DNA of 64,000 nt from Lamellibrachia columna (taxonomy: Eukaryota > Annelida > Polychaeta > Sabellida > Siboglinidae): positions 23,123,878 through 23,187,877 of the forward strand of contig OY759269.1 in assembly GCA_963662155.1 (NCBI GenBank), in the 5' to 3' direction. The notes beneath the pieces are model-generated. The model had not been told where the DNA came from. It saw only the letters and a list, made by a program, of their open reading frames with translations, and did not search any database. The position numbers and the translations under genes are program-made. Shown here one piece after another: positions 22,745-33,391 of this stretch (positions are counted from its first letter, which is position 1; each line of letters opens with the position of its first letter).

Positions 22745-23164
22745 ATGAATTACAACGACTATTACGCGCGTCAAGCGGGTGGTGCGCTGCCCTACTTCTC
22801 CGGTGCACAATATCAGCGAGGTCACGGACTGGGCAGTCTGTTCGGCGGTCTGCTGCGCAGCGCCGTGCTACTCATCAAGAGAGGTGCCGTGGCTTTGGGT
22901 AAGGGAGCGTTGAAGACTAGCATTCGTATAGCTGACGACGTCTTATCTGGTCAGAACATAAAAACGGCAGCCAAACGACGCATCACGGACTCTGGTAGGA
23001 GCATGCTGCGTAACCTTGAGATCCCTGGCGTGCGACCTCGTAAACGTATAAAACGAGCACCCGCGAAGACAGGAGTCACTACAGCGAAGAGACGGCGCAC
23101 GAGACAGACGCCCAAGAAACGTGAGGCCGACATATTCGACGACAACGATAGCGTTCGTACATAA
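22745..23164 (+). CDS. Basic minor virion protein (pVI/pX-like), 139 aa
   Basis: The ATG lies 2 bp after the stop of the preceding gene. The N-terminus has an aromatic/glycine start (YYARQAGGALPYFSGA), then GHGLGSLFGGLLRSA and an amphipathic helix. The C-terminal half is strongly basic (RPRKRIKR; AKRRRTRQ), ending in an acidic EADIFDDND. This build, a membrane-active or amphipathic N-terminus with a DNA-binding basic tail, resembles minor core or cement proteins of adenovirus-type virions. Homology cannot be shown without a search. The frame is intact and overlaps the next reading by 17 bp. Confidence 0.68.
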   Translation: MNYNDYYARQAGGALPYFSGAQYQRGHGLGSLFGGLLRSAVLLIKRGAVALGKGALKTSIRIADDVLSGQNIKTAAKRRITDSGRSMLRNLEIPGVRPRKRIKRAPAKTGVTTAKRRRTRQTPKKREADIFDDNDSVRT

Positions 23165-23282
23165 ACAGTCGAGCGAAGGGGTCAAGTACGAGCTGGATCT
23201 CTACCGTACCCCCCGTTCAGAACAGCATCGTCGACAGCCACGTGGTGGAACATCAACCCATGGCCTCTCTGGGCGGAAGGAA
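23148..23282 (+). pseudogene. Truncated N-terminus of capsid-type gene
   Basis: About 45 codons of the next virion gene remain. The position expected for the start codon reads ATA (23148-23150). The reading IAFVHKQSSEGVKYELDLY then shifts frame at the C run 23209-23214, continues as HVVEHQPMASLGG in another frame, and ends near 23282, where base composition drops sharply to AT-rich flank. By order and sequence it looks like the start of the capsid gene seen at this position in Polinton-type elements. The rest is absent from the window. Confidence 0.6.
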
Positions 23283-23938
23283 AAGGAAAACAAACATTTT
23301 ATAGTAGATCCAGTATATTTATATAGGGGGCAACTAGACAAATACAGCACAAACAAGGAAATAAAACTTTAAATTAGATCCCACACGTGTGTTCTCTTAA
23401 GGACTGTAAAGGTAGCTATAATCTATAGATCACATTGTGTAACAAACTAACCTTTACTCTACTGTATTCTTCGCAGAAGTTACGATCACACACAGTTGCA
23501 GCTAAATATTGCCGCTATTGTTTATGTTTTAATTGATGCATCATGACATTGGGACCTTTAGCGGCAAACTTTATTAATAAAAAAACAATGATGCGAAAAT
23601 TGTCTCTACTGTTATTTATATTAAACAAATAACTATCACGCATGCACACATACACTGGGGTTTACGTACCATGCGCGAATTATTAATCGCCCCAACAACG
23701 CCAAACAAACGCCATCTTTTCCATAAAACTTGTTAGTAAACACATGCAAGTGTTGGTGCAAGCTGCCGTACCAAACCATGTAAAACTGTTCCATAATGTA
23801 TGCATAACGTGATGAAATCTGAGCACCGCATAGGTTCACATATATCCATGGTGCTCAACTTGCCTGCTAAAAAAAACTTGGTTTAGTCGGGCAGCCAATG
23901 GGTATACAACGAAATGGAGTATGAATTACGTTTTTTGA
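23283..23938. other. AT-rich flank, no gene recognised
   Basis: Ordinary AT-rich DNA after the element's truncated right end. No supportable ORF, RNA gene or repeat. Confidence 0.5.
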
Positions 23939-24680
23939 TTGATTATTGACACCAAGGGTGTCCTGAAACAGAATCATTTAATCCTTTTACAATGCCTTCA
24001 TAGACATTTTGGCATTTCTGGCCCAGCTCTTCGTTCAAATTATATTTTTCAGACAGGTACCAAAGCATTAACATATCTGGCACTTTATTGTGCCCACACC
24101 TTCCATTCGGAGTGCCAGAAGGATTCGTCCTTGGCCCTGTTCTGTTCAGCTTATATACTACGTCGCTCAGCCAAGTCATTACTAATCTTAATCTCAGTCA
24201 TCACCTATATGCTGATGACACACAAGTTTACATATCACTTTCACATTCAAATGCACAAGAATCTGTTTCGACTTTAAGTGACTGCCTTACTGATATCTTG
24301 TTTTGGGTGGAATGAAGTAAGCTAAAGCTTAATCCAGATAAAACAGACCTTATTATTATTGGCAATAAACAACTACGAAATAGGGTCATCAACCATTTTC
24401 CAGTTAAACTGCTTGGCAGTGATACATTCCCATCAGATACTGTTCGTAATCTAGGTGTTGTCTTTGATAGTGACTTCAATTTTCGCCAGCATATTTCTGA
24501 AGTATGTAAATTCTGTTTCTATCATATACGTGATCTCCGTCGAATTCGGCGGCACATATCTACATCTACTGCTAAAACAATATCAACGGCATTAATTAAT
24601 AGCCACCTTAACTATTGTAATTCACTACTAAATAACATTGTTAAAAGAGACTTGGCTAAACTCCAACTTGGCTAAACTCC
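23939..24680 (+). pseudogene. LINE reverse-transcriptase fragment (L2/CR1-like)
   Basis: Forward-frame pieces read as the reverse-transcriptase palm of an L2/CR1-type LINE. GVPEGFVLGPVLFSLYT lies near 24107, LYADDTQVYIS (catalytic acidic pair) near 24210, a stop near 24312 and then LKLNPDKTDLIIIGN. The thumb-like region with NYCNSLL is near 24610. There are frameshifts before 24090 and stops after 24310. The endonuclease is absent. Confidence 0.85.
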
Positions 24681-26429
24681 AAAATTGTTATTTAACCTGT
24701 TAGCTCATTTAATTTATTCTTTTTATCTGTTTTAGCTAATTTTAATGTATTTCACTTATATATGTACAAATGTAGCACCTTTGAGCAGGTTTTTCACCCG
24801 GACACATGGCTCGTTATAAATGTGTAATAGTAAAAAATCTGGTAAGGCTCAAAATAGTTGATATTCAAAATGGTAAACACTGTGCGAGTCAATGCCGATC
24901 ATGGGCGTGACTTTCATCCTCTCACCAATCACATGACAAAGTTATGAAGTTTCACCAATGGTGAAAATTGTGATTTTTCAGTATTTCGATTTTCACTTAT
25001 AGGTGCCTCCCCAAAGGTGCCTAGTTCGTTAGTGCAAACGAACCGTATTTGCAATAGGCTAAATCAGTTGAGGTTGCAGTTGTACTGCTTGTTGAAGCAT
25101 TAAGTAATTTAATAGTTTAACTTAATAGCATAAACGAACTAGCATATCATAATGGATACTAGGTAGGCTAGAATTTTTCTCAAAATTAATTTAAAATAAG
25201 ACAAGCAAAAAAATCAAATTGAGGAGGCATCTTTAATTATACATAATTCAGTCATCAAAAGATCACATTGTAGTAAAGTTAATTGTTTACACCATTTCCC
25301 CAGTACATTTACGAACACCACAGTCGTGCATAATTATGTATGGCTGAAATAGGTAATTTATCAATGTAAATAGGTTAATGGAGGTCAAATAATCAGGTCA
25401 CTGTAAGGTCAGTATTATGGTAAAAAATTACAGTCCCTATTGACATGATAGCACCACAAGCCATACTTAATTAAAAGTAAATAGACAATTAACACACGTA
25501 ATTAGCCCATTAATGGGTATTAAGGCCAATATGTATATACATTCTACCGTACACTCCTCCTGCTACTTATTGATCTCATGTCATACATAATTACTTAATT
25601 AGGGCATTCTAAACATAAATGGGTCAATAGTCATTGTAGGTCAAGTAACTATGTCATTGCAAGGTCATGTCGAGTTCATACATTATTAGGTCAACATTTT
25701 ACGGTCTAAACACTTTTTATTCCACCTCAATATCTTCATTAGCATACATTATGCCATTTGCCCCTACATTCAGTGGCAGTGCAGTCCACAAGCATCCAGA
25801 TCACAAGAAATTGAATCTTTTCCTAGTATAAACAAAAATGCCATAATTTTGGCGTATACTAGTGGTGCCACCTGACGACGATAACAGTCAAAACATGTTT
25901 CTGTTACCAGACTCTCTTCTCGGCGGATTCACGAAGCCGAGCGAGAGTCGGATAAGCGAGACTAGCCCCAACTAACACGTCCTAATACAAGTGCCAGGAT
26001 GAAGTAGATGAGAAATGACAGAATTACCAGTGACATGATTATTAACATGCAGAAGGACGTGTTTTCGTACGATGCATAAGTCGGAACTCGTGGGATGCTG
26101 TATTATGTCCTTGCAGTACTAAATTTACTGAATAAGATACTAACATATTGTGTGATTTCCCGATTAATCCCTAATATCGTCCAGATATCAGCATCCAGGT
26201 GCGAACTGCAACTGCTAGCCAAAAAAAGGCAATATGTTTTGTTACTTTGTAACCGTGAAGTGACAGTTGTAGCTGCGTTTAGAGTGACAGCCTGATGCCA
26301 TCCATCAATGGTATTCGGTGCCGTTGATCGTTTAAAGTACACATGTCAATGTTATTTTGGTGAACGCTGCATGCACGCACTCTTGCATTTGATCACTGTC
26401 CTGATTGCTTAAGTGTTATATTGAGTCGG
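24681..26429. other. No gene recognised
   Basis: AT-rich DNA with stops in all frames. A slightly GC-richer patch lies at 25910-26100 without recognisable coding content. Confidence 0.5.
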
Positions 26430-26547
26430 AACCAGATAAAGCCGCAAATGACTTGGAACCAACCAACACAGTAACTTCAATTAAATAAGTATACTTGGAA
26501 ATGTTGGCAAAGAGGATTTGGAATGGAAGTCTTGAATAGGCACTTCA
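26430..26547 (+). repeat. Direct repeat copy 1 (~117 bp)
   Basis: Nearly identical to 32472-32588 in the same orientation (shared cores ATGACTTGGAACCAACCAAC and TTGGCAAAGAGGATTTGGAA). The pair brackets the TIR element at 26921-30987 at a distance. Confidence 0.9.
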
Positions 26548-26994
26548 ACAAAATCCTCTGAGCGCCTCGTGCAGCATGTCCAAAAAGCATGTCAGTTTAG
26601 CCGTGCTGATTCCCAGCACCCTAGGTTTCCTTTTGTTTTACATCCTGAATTGTCGGCTGTTTCCATTCTTTTCCGTGACTTACAGCGGAAGATTTGATAA
26701 TGATAAGTACCTTTTCATGTTCGTCTGTTTTTGATTAAAATTGCACCAAAATTTAGGTGAGATACATTGATTAGAAGACATGGGTGTATTTCTATTTAAG
26801 TTTAACAAATAATAGATCCACGACATGACATCCAAATGTTCAGCACCTCTTCAAGAGGTCTTAGTTAGTCCGTGTTCGAAATATTTTCCTGCTACACGAA
26901 TGCACAGGGGTGTGTTTGAGCTGGGCCTGTATATTAGCTGGAACGAGCCCGGAACGAGATTGAATTGCTAATAGCGTGGATTGCGTGATCTATA

Positions 26995-27092
26995 TATAAT
27001 GATTTCACTGGAACGTGTAGTTAGATAACGTAATAATGCAACTTTATAATGATTTCACTTGAATGTGTAGTTAGATAACGTAATAATGCAAC
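26995..27092. repeat. Tandem duplication inside the left TIR
   Basis: About 49 bp (ATAATGATTTCACT ... AATAATGCAACTT) are present twice here, but only once in the right TIR. The duplication therefore arose after the two ends diverged. Confidence 0.85.
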
Positions 27093-28423
27093 TTTCCACC
27101 AAGTGGGAAATAATTACACGTACATTAAGATATGTTTTAGGCTCCCGGAACGATGACTTATTGACGTTCGGCGGCCATGTTTTGGCTGTTCCGTCTATTG
27201 AACATCATCTAGTGGGCAGCCTTACATTAGTGGGTTATTCATGGTGATCTCGGTCTGTAGAGATCTCGGCCTTAGTTGTAATGGTTGCTCCATTGGGGGG
27301 TTGATTGATAGCATGGGTGTGTGTGGTCATTAATAACCATTATTAAATTTGAGTAATTTCCTTGTTTATTTGACATATTTCATGACTGCATAAGTTACCA
27401 GTTTAAGTTAAAAACAATTTAAATGTGACTATTTAAACACAACCTAACTTATCAAAACGACACAAAGCAAGAATGTAAACAGAAATCTGGATGTTTATTT
27501 TTTATAAAGCCTGCATACATGTATTAATTCGTACTACAATTATGACAATTTTATAACATAAAATCATATATCCATGATCCAAGGCAGTGGGAAGGCACAG
27601 GCTTATTTAATGGCGACCTACACTCGCCATGTTGTAACACCGTCATTGGGTTTACATGGAATTTTTTTTTTCTGAACAGCAGTGCCACCTACTACATCTT
27701 CCACACCCTGGTAGTGTCATCCTAAAAAACCAATGTATCGCAGTATATAGTATACATGTTTACTAATACAAAACATGACCATGTGCCCCTTCTGATACCG
27801 ATTTAGCTGCATTGGCATACCGATTTAGCTGCATAGCACCAACAAATATGACATATTTGTTTAAAGCTTTAATAAATACTAATACACCAGTATCCTACAC
27901 GTAACACACTAATAACATACTCGTCTAAATACTAAACAAAACGTCTACATACAAATCACCAAAACGTGTTAATTCCAAACTGAAATACATACTAACACAA
28001 AAATGGCCTACATGGAACACACTAATATAACACACTTGTCTAATACAGACAAACTGTGTACTAACATAACTATTAAAACTGGACTACACAGAAATTAATG
28101 ACGCATTTGATGAGCTGCTTGCTTGTTTGTCGAACATCTCTGACCACCTGTGAAAAAAATCCTGGCAGTAACTTGTCCAACCTTGCAAAACATCAATCAC
28201 ATCACATACAACCACACACAGCCACACAAACACATGTACAACAGTTAGAGTGAACAGTTTAGCTGATTGAAATGACAGAGAGAAAGAAGATAATATTTGC
28301 AGTTGATGAAACCATGTACAATGGTAAGATAACATAACTGGAAAGATAAAATTAATAGCATTACCAAATAACATAGACGCCTGCTGGCAGCAGTGCTGTT
28401 GTAGCTTCCAGCGTCTTAGTATT

Positions 28424-29452
28424 TGAATATGGCTACACCACCTTGTACAGTAGTTACAATATGGCTACACCACCTTGTGCAGTAGTTACAATATGGCTAC
28501 ACCACCTTGTACAGTAGTTACAATATGGCTACACCACCTTGTACAGTATTTACAATATGGCTACACCACCTTGTGCAGTAGTTACAATATGGCTACACCA
28601 CCTTGTGCAGTAGTTACAATATGGCTACACCACCTTGTACAGTAGTTACAATATGGCTACACCACCTTGTACAGTAGTTACAATATGGCTACACCACCTT
28701 GTGCAGTAGTTACAATATGGCTACACCACCTTGTGCAGTAGTTACAATATGGCTACACCACCTTGTGCAGTAGTTACAATATGGCTACACCACCTTGTGC
28801 AGTAGTTACACTATGGCTACACCACCTTGTGCAGTAGTTACAATATGGCTACACCACCTTGTGCAGTAGTTACAATATGGCTACACCACCTTGTACAGTA
28901 GTTACAATATGGCTACACCACCTTGTGCAGTATTTACAATATGGCTACACCACCTTGTGCAGTATTTACAATATGGCTACACCACCTTGTGCAGTAGTTA
29001 CAATATGGCTACACCACCTTGTACAGTAGTTACAATATGGCTACACCACCTTGTACAGTAGTTACAATATGGCTACACCACCTTGTGCAGTAGTTACAAT
29101 ATGGCTACACCACCTTGTGCAGTAGTTACAATATGGCTACACCACCTTGTACAGTAGTTACAATATGGCTACACCACCTTGTGCAGTAGTTACAATATGG
29201 CTACACCACCTTGTGCAGTAGTTACAATATGGCTACACCACCTTGTGCAGTAGTTACAATATGGCTACACCACCTTGTACAGTAGTTACAATATGGCTAC
29301 ACCACCTTGTACAGTAGTTACAATATGGCTACACCACCTTGTACAGTAGTTACAATATGGCTACACCACCTTGTGCAGTAGTTACAATATGGCTACACCA
29401 CCTTGTGCAGTAGTTACAATATGGCTACACCACCTTGTGCAGTAGTTACAAT
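28424..29452. repeat. Minisatellite: 32 copies of a 32-bp unit
   Basis: The unit core is ATATGGCTACACCACCTTGT followed by RCAGTAKTTACA. By direct count there are 32 copies. Variation is almost confined to two positions (A/G and G/T), plus one copy with ACTATGG. It lies inside the TIR element. Confidence 0.97.
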
Positions 29453-29576
29453 TTAAAAAGTTGTGTGAAAGTGGATGATGATCGAATGATGGCCAGGCTA
29501 AAAGAATATTAAGTTTGTAGATGATTCAGCTAATGATTAGTACAGTTAGAAATAACACAAGTTGGGAAGACCACAG

Positions 29577-30063
29577 TCACATAGAATCGGGATCACGTGT
29601 GGTTGAAAGGATTTCCTTGGGAGTCTTCTTATCTTTTCTCGGAAAACTGCTGAAATTGCCACTGCTGGAGCAACTGATCAAATGGCTTCTCAAGTCATCG
29701 GGTTGAAATTCCAATATAAGTTCTCCTTCTGGGACATTATCATAACCACGCTGGTAGAATTTGAACGTGTTGGCAATGGCATACAGGCCACAGTCATCAC
29801 CATTTATCTGTTTGCTGAGAGAGGGAACCACGATAACCAGCTGCCCATCACTGGATCCGTAGATCTGGGCCAGCTGGATTTGAAGGGAGGCTGGTAACTC
29901 TGAGTACCCAGCAAATAAACTATCAAGCAGAAACACACGGTTGTCTCCGGCTCTCTGAAATGAAGTGACCCAATGGGAATGCCCTGTGTAGTGCACCTGA
30001 ACAGAAGGTGGAGCAGTACGCTGGAAGGACTTCTTAGGGATCTCCCAATGCTGAATCTTGTCA
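29577..30063 (-). CDS. Ulp1/SENP-like (C48) cysteine protease exon
   Basis: A single minus-strand open frame of about 160 codons begins after a splice acceptor (CATTTATTTCAG, read on the minus strand, ending at 30064). It contains the C48 catalytic set in order: SHWVTSF supplies His, VFLLDSL supplies Asp, and QINGDDCGLYAIA supplies Gln and the Cys nucleophile. Family enzymes cleave SUMO or ubiquitin-like conjugates, and C48 domains are also frequent in eukaryotic DNA transposons, where their job is unclear. The location between terminal inverted repeats points to the second case. The N-terminal part of the domain and any upstream exons were not found, and the C-terminal ~30 residues may be non-coding. 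Confidence 0.8.
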
Positions 30064-30987
30064 CTGAAATAAATGTTTTGTTTCTCATGAGGCAATCAAC
30101 AAGATTACCTTTATGAGTTTAATCCAATTTTTACTGGTAGTTCTATTGTAGAATGAGCCCTTTTGCATGTGGACACACTAGTGATTTCATAGTAAGTACA
30201 ATTGCAATTATTTTTAGATTCATACCCCTATTCACTAAATAAGGCAGCTCATTGCAAAGGTGCTAATCCTGAGTTACAATGGTGTTGATTGCCTGAGTTG
30301 TAATTGCAGTAGGTACTGAACCCTGAATAAACAAGGGGTCCATTAAACAATAAGTAAGAAATGAAAGTACTAGTATGCTCAGTTACAGTTTTATGAAAGT
30401 GGATTCAGACAATGATTCAATAATCTGACCATTACAGTGCACATTTACAAAGAATATTTTGTGGAAGTGGATTCACAAGTCAAACAATGATTAAATAATC
30501 TGACCATTACAGAGCACATTTACAAAGAACATGTTGTGAAGTAGATTTCCATAATGATAAATAACAACTATGCATAGTTATGCATGCGCCTTAGGTACAC
30601 AACATGAGAGAGGCCCAATATAAATTGTGTATCAAGTTCAGAATCTAACAAATAATTGTTATATAATTTATTCTTTTAAATTCACATCCCAATCAGTGAT
30701 TACCAATATTACTGCAGTAGATGGTGTATGAACAGTAACCCACTAATGTAAGGCCGCCAACTCAATAGACGGAACAGTCAAAACATGGCCGCCGAACGTC
30801 AATAAGTCATCGTTCCGGGCGCCTAAAACATCTTGATGTACATGTAATTATTTCCCACTTGGTGGAAAGTTGCATTGTTACGTTATCTAACTACATAATC
30901 CAGTGAAATCATTATATAGATCACGCAATCCACGCTATTAGCAATTCAATCTTGTTCTGGGCTCGTTCTGGCTAATATACAGGCCAG

Positions 30988-31550
30988 TTTGAGCTTCCCT
31001 TGTTTGGGAAATTTCATCCGATATTGATTCTTTTAGTTGGACAGCGAGATTGATTTAACCTAAATCATGACTTATTTACATTTCTATAAATTGAATTCAT
31101 TACAAAGCCAATACAATCTGTTTGATATTTGTTTTGCAAAACAAATTTGATTAATGATTATTAGTAATGGTACTTTTAAAAATATTTTATGTACTTTTTT
31201 ATTTTCTTGTTACTATATCAAGTAGTATATGGACATAATGTATATTGCATATATTCTTTTGTCTGAAATAAAATATTGATTGATTGATATTGATTAAACT
31301 TATTAGGTCTGGCTGTGCTAAGTTACTAGAATAATGAAAGTCTTATATGTAATTTTTCAATGATTGAAAACAAAAAACTGTGCAAGAGATATTCTAAATC
31401 ACTAGTTAACAATTATTTCATTGATTCAGTGCTATCATATGCTTAGAAAAGTTGTTATATTTCTCCAACAATTATTTCACCATAGTCTCCATGCAAGAAT
31501 ATTTTTGTGTTCTTTATATAGATGATATTATTTGGCAGGGAAAGAAAGCC
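30988..31550. other. AT-rich spacer, no gene recognised
   Basis: Low-complexity AT-rich DNA, with a short GATT repeat around 31275-31297. Confidence 0.5.
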
Positions 31551-31554
31551 CAGG

Positions 31555-32085
31555 CTCTGCCAAAATTATACAAATATCTTCATAATCATGGAAGTTATGG
31601 CTTTTTATTAAATGCGTTGGTCTGTTGAGATAACATGCTAAGTAGCCATTGTTGACTTATTAATTGAGTTATTAATGGTAAATGATTAATGTATATTTAT
31701 GTCACTACTTAATGTGTTGAAATTATACAAATATCTTCATAATGATGGTTATGGCCTTTTATCAAAAGGTGTTGCCTGTTGAGTTTGCGCATTAATTAGC
31801 CAATATTGACTTATTAATTGCATAATCTGAGTTATGAAATGATTGTTATGTATATTTATTACCCTGGTTAACGAGTTTGTAATACCTGAGCAAATTATAC
31901 AAATATTTTCATAATCATAATCATGGAAGTTATGGCCTTTTATCAAAATGTGTCGGTCGGTTGACTTCATGCATAAATTAGCCAATATTGACATACTGTA
32001 TTAATTGCATTAACTGAGTTACTATTAATGATACATGACTGGACTATGCATGTTTATAACCCTACTTAATGTGCTTGCAACTCCT
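31555..32085. repeat. Diverged tandem repeat, ~155-170-bp unit, three copies
   Basis: Each unit contains AATTATACAAATAT and TTCATAAT, a GTTATGGCCTTTTATCAAAA-like block and TTGACTTATTAATTG. The first two copies are about 156 bp apart. Confidence 0.8.
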
Positions 32086-32471
32086 GAAATTTTTTTTTTA
32101 AATATATGTACACATAAAAAAGTTATGCCATTTTAATCATACATTTATTGAAGGAAAACACAAAAATAAGAGTATTTTGCCTGTATACGAGATACACAAC
32201 ATTTTCAAATTTTTACCATTTTAAAATCACAATATCTTTGGATCTAATAAAGATACTGTAATAAAATAAACACTTTTTGGTTCCTTTACATGTCACCTTT
32301 CAGTTAAAACAATTGCCAATGTTCTATCATGATATCTTAAAAAAAATTTGAAGTGCCTATCTTGAAGAAGATTGGAGTTGAAAGAAATATGATCCGATTC
32401 CATCAAGTCATTTGATGGTGCTTTGGTAGTGACTGGAACTGACTGCTTATTTTAAAGTTTGTATCAGTGTC

Positions 32472-32588
32472 ATATTGAGTCAGAACCAGATCAAGCCCCA
32501 AATGACTTGGAACCAACCAACACAGTCACTTCAACTAAATAAGTATACTTGGAAATGTTGGCAAAGAGGATTTGGAATGGGAGTCTTG
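32472..32588 (+). repeat. Direct repeat copy 2 (~117 bp)
   Basis: Same-orientation partner of 26430-26547. Next to it, a ~50-bp block (AAGAAGATTGGAGTTGAAAG) is also duplicated at about 32363 and 32590. Confidence 0.9.
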
Positions 32589-32847
32589 AAGAAGATTGGA
32601 GTTGAAAGAAATATGATCCAATTCCATCAAATAATTTTTTATTCATCTGTTATCTAGTCTGATAATTAGTCTTATCTAGTCAGATGCACCATATGATAAT
32701 ATGTCTTTTTGGACAGGTTAATGTGTATTTAATAAATTTAAATACTGCAGTTCTGTTTTTCATGTTCTAAATTATGTGTGAAACTTCTCTCTGTTATAGA
32801 CCTGGTTGGATTCAAAAGAAATCTCCCAGCATTCAAGTTGACATGTA

Positions 32848-32942
32848 TCTCATCCAACAACTGGCATCTCATCCAACAACTGGCATCTCATCCAACAAAT
32901 GACATCTCATCCAACAACTGACATCTCATCAAACAATTGTTT
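32848..32942. repeat. Short tandem repeat, 19-bp unit
   Basis: About five copies of CATCTCATCCAACAACTGG with small changes. Confidence 0.9.
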
Positions 32943-33391
32943 CTTGTTGACAAGGTACTGTCTGCACCAGAATTAAACAGCCTTCTTCACAACTCATATT
33001 TTAACATCCTCGATTAGAAGTGATTTCAACAGCACTGACCAATATTCACCCTTTCAGTAGACTCAAGCTTGTTATGCTAGCTGAAAAAAAAACATCTAAA
33101 TAATGTTCTAAACAAACGTTTTATGTGCATGATAGAATTGAGTGGGAATTGGAATTGATTGAAAGGAATTGGCATCAACTGTGGTGAGAACTCTGCATGA
33201 ACTCAGTGAGCACTAATGATCGTTTTTACACATCCCTGTTCATGAAATAATGCTTAATTTTCTGTTTTGTTGCACCTCTGAACTTCGGTTCCCGAAGATT
33301 TATGCGCTGTAGAAATTGATTGTTATTATGTGTTGTGCTTATTGATTACGTCTGCTTTTGTGCCTTTCAGGTGGACATTGCAGCTGCAGTC

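Larger units (their letters stand above)
26921..30987. mobile_element. 4.07-kb TIR DNA transposon carrying a Ulp1-like protease exon
   Basis: Long terminal inverted repeats lie at 26921-27237 and 30736-30987, beginning CTGGGCCTGTATATTAG and CTGGCCTGTATATTAG at the two ends. TTTGAG is present immediately outside both ends (26915-26920 and 30988-30993) as a candidate 6-bp target-site duplication. The inside holds AT-rich DNA, a 1-kb minisatellite and one protease exon. No transposase is visible, so the element is probably non-autonomous or decayed. The superfamily is undetermined. Confidence 0.8.

Noticed and set aside
28424..29452. CRISPR-like array
   Set aside because: The units abut with no unique spacers and the setting is an animal genome; this is a minisatellite.
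29577..30063. Ulp1-like ORF as the Polinton protease
   Set aside because: It lies 6 kb outside the Polinton-type region and inside a separate TIR element with its own candidate target duplication.
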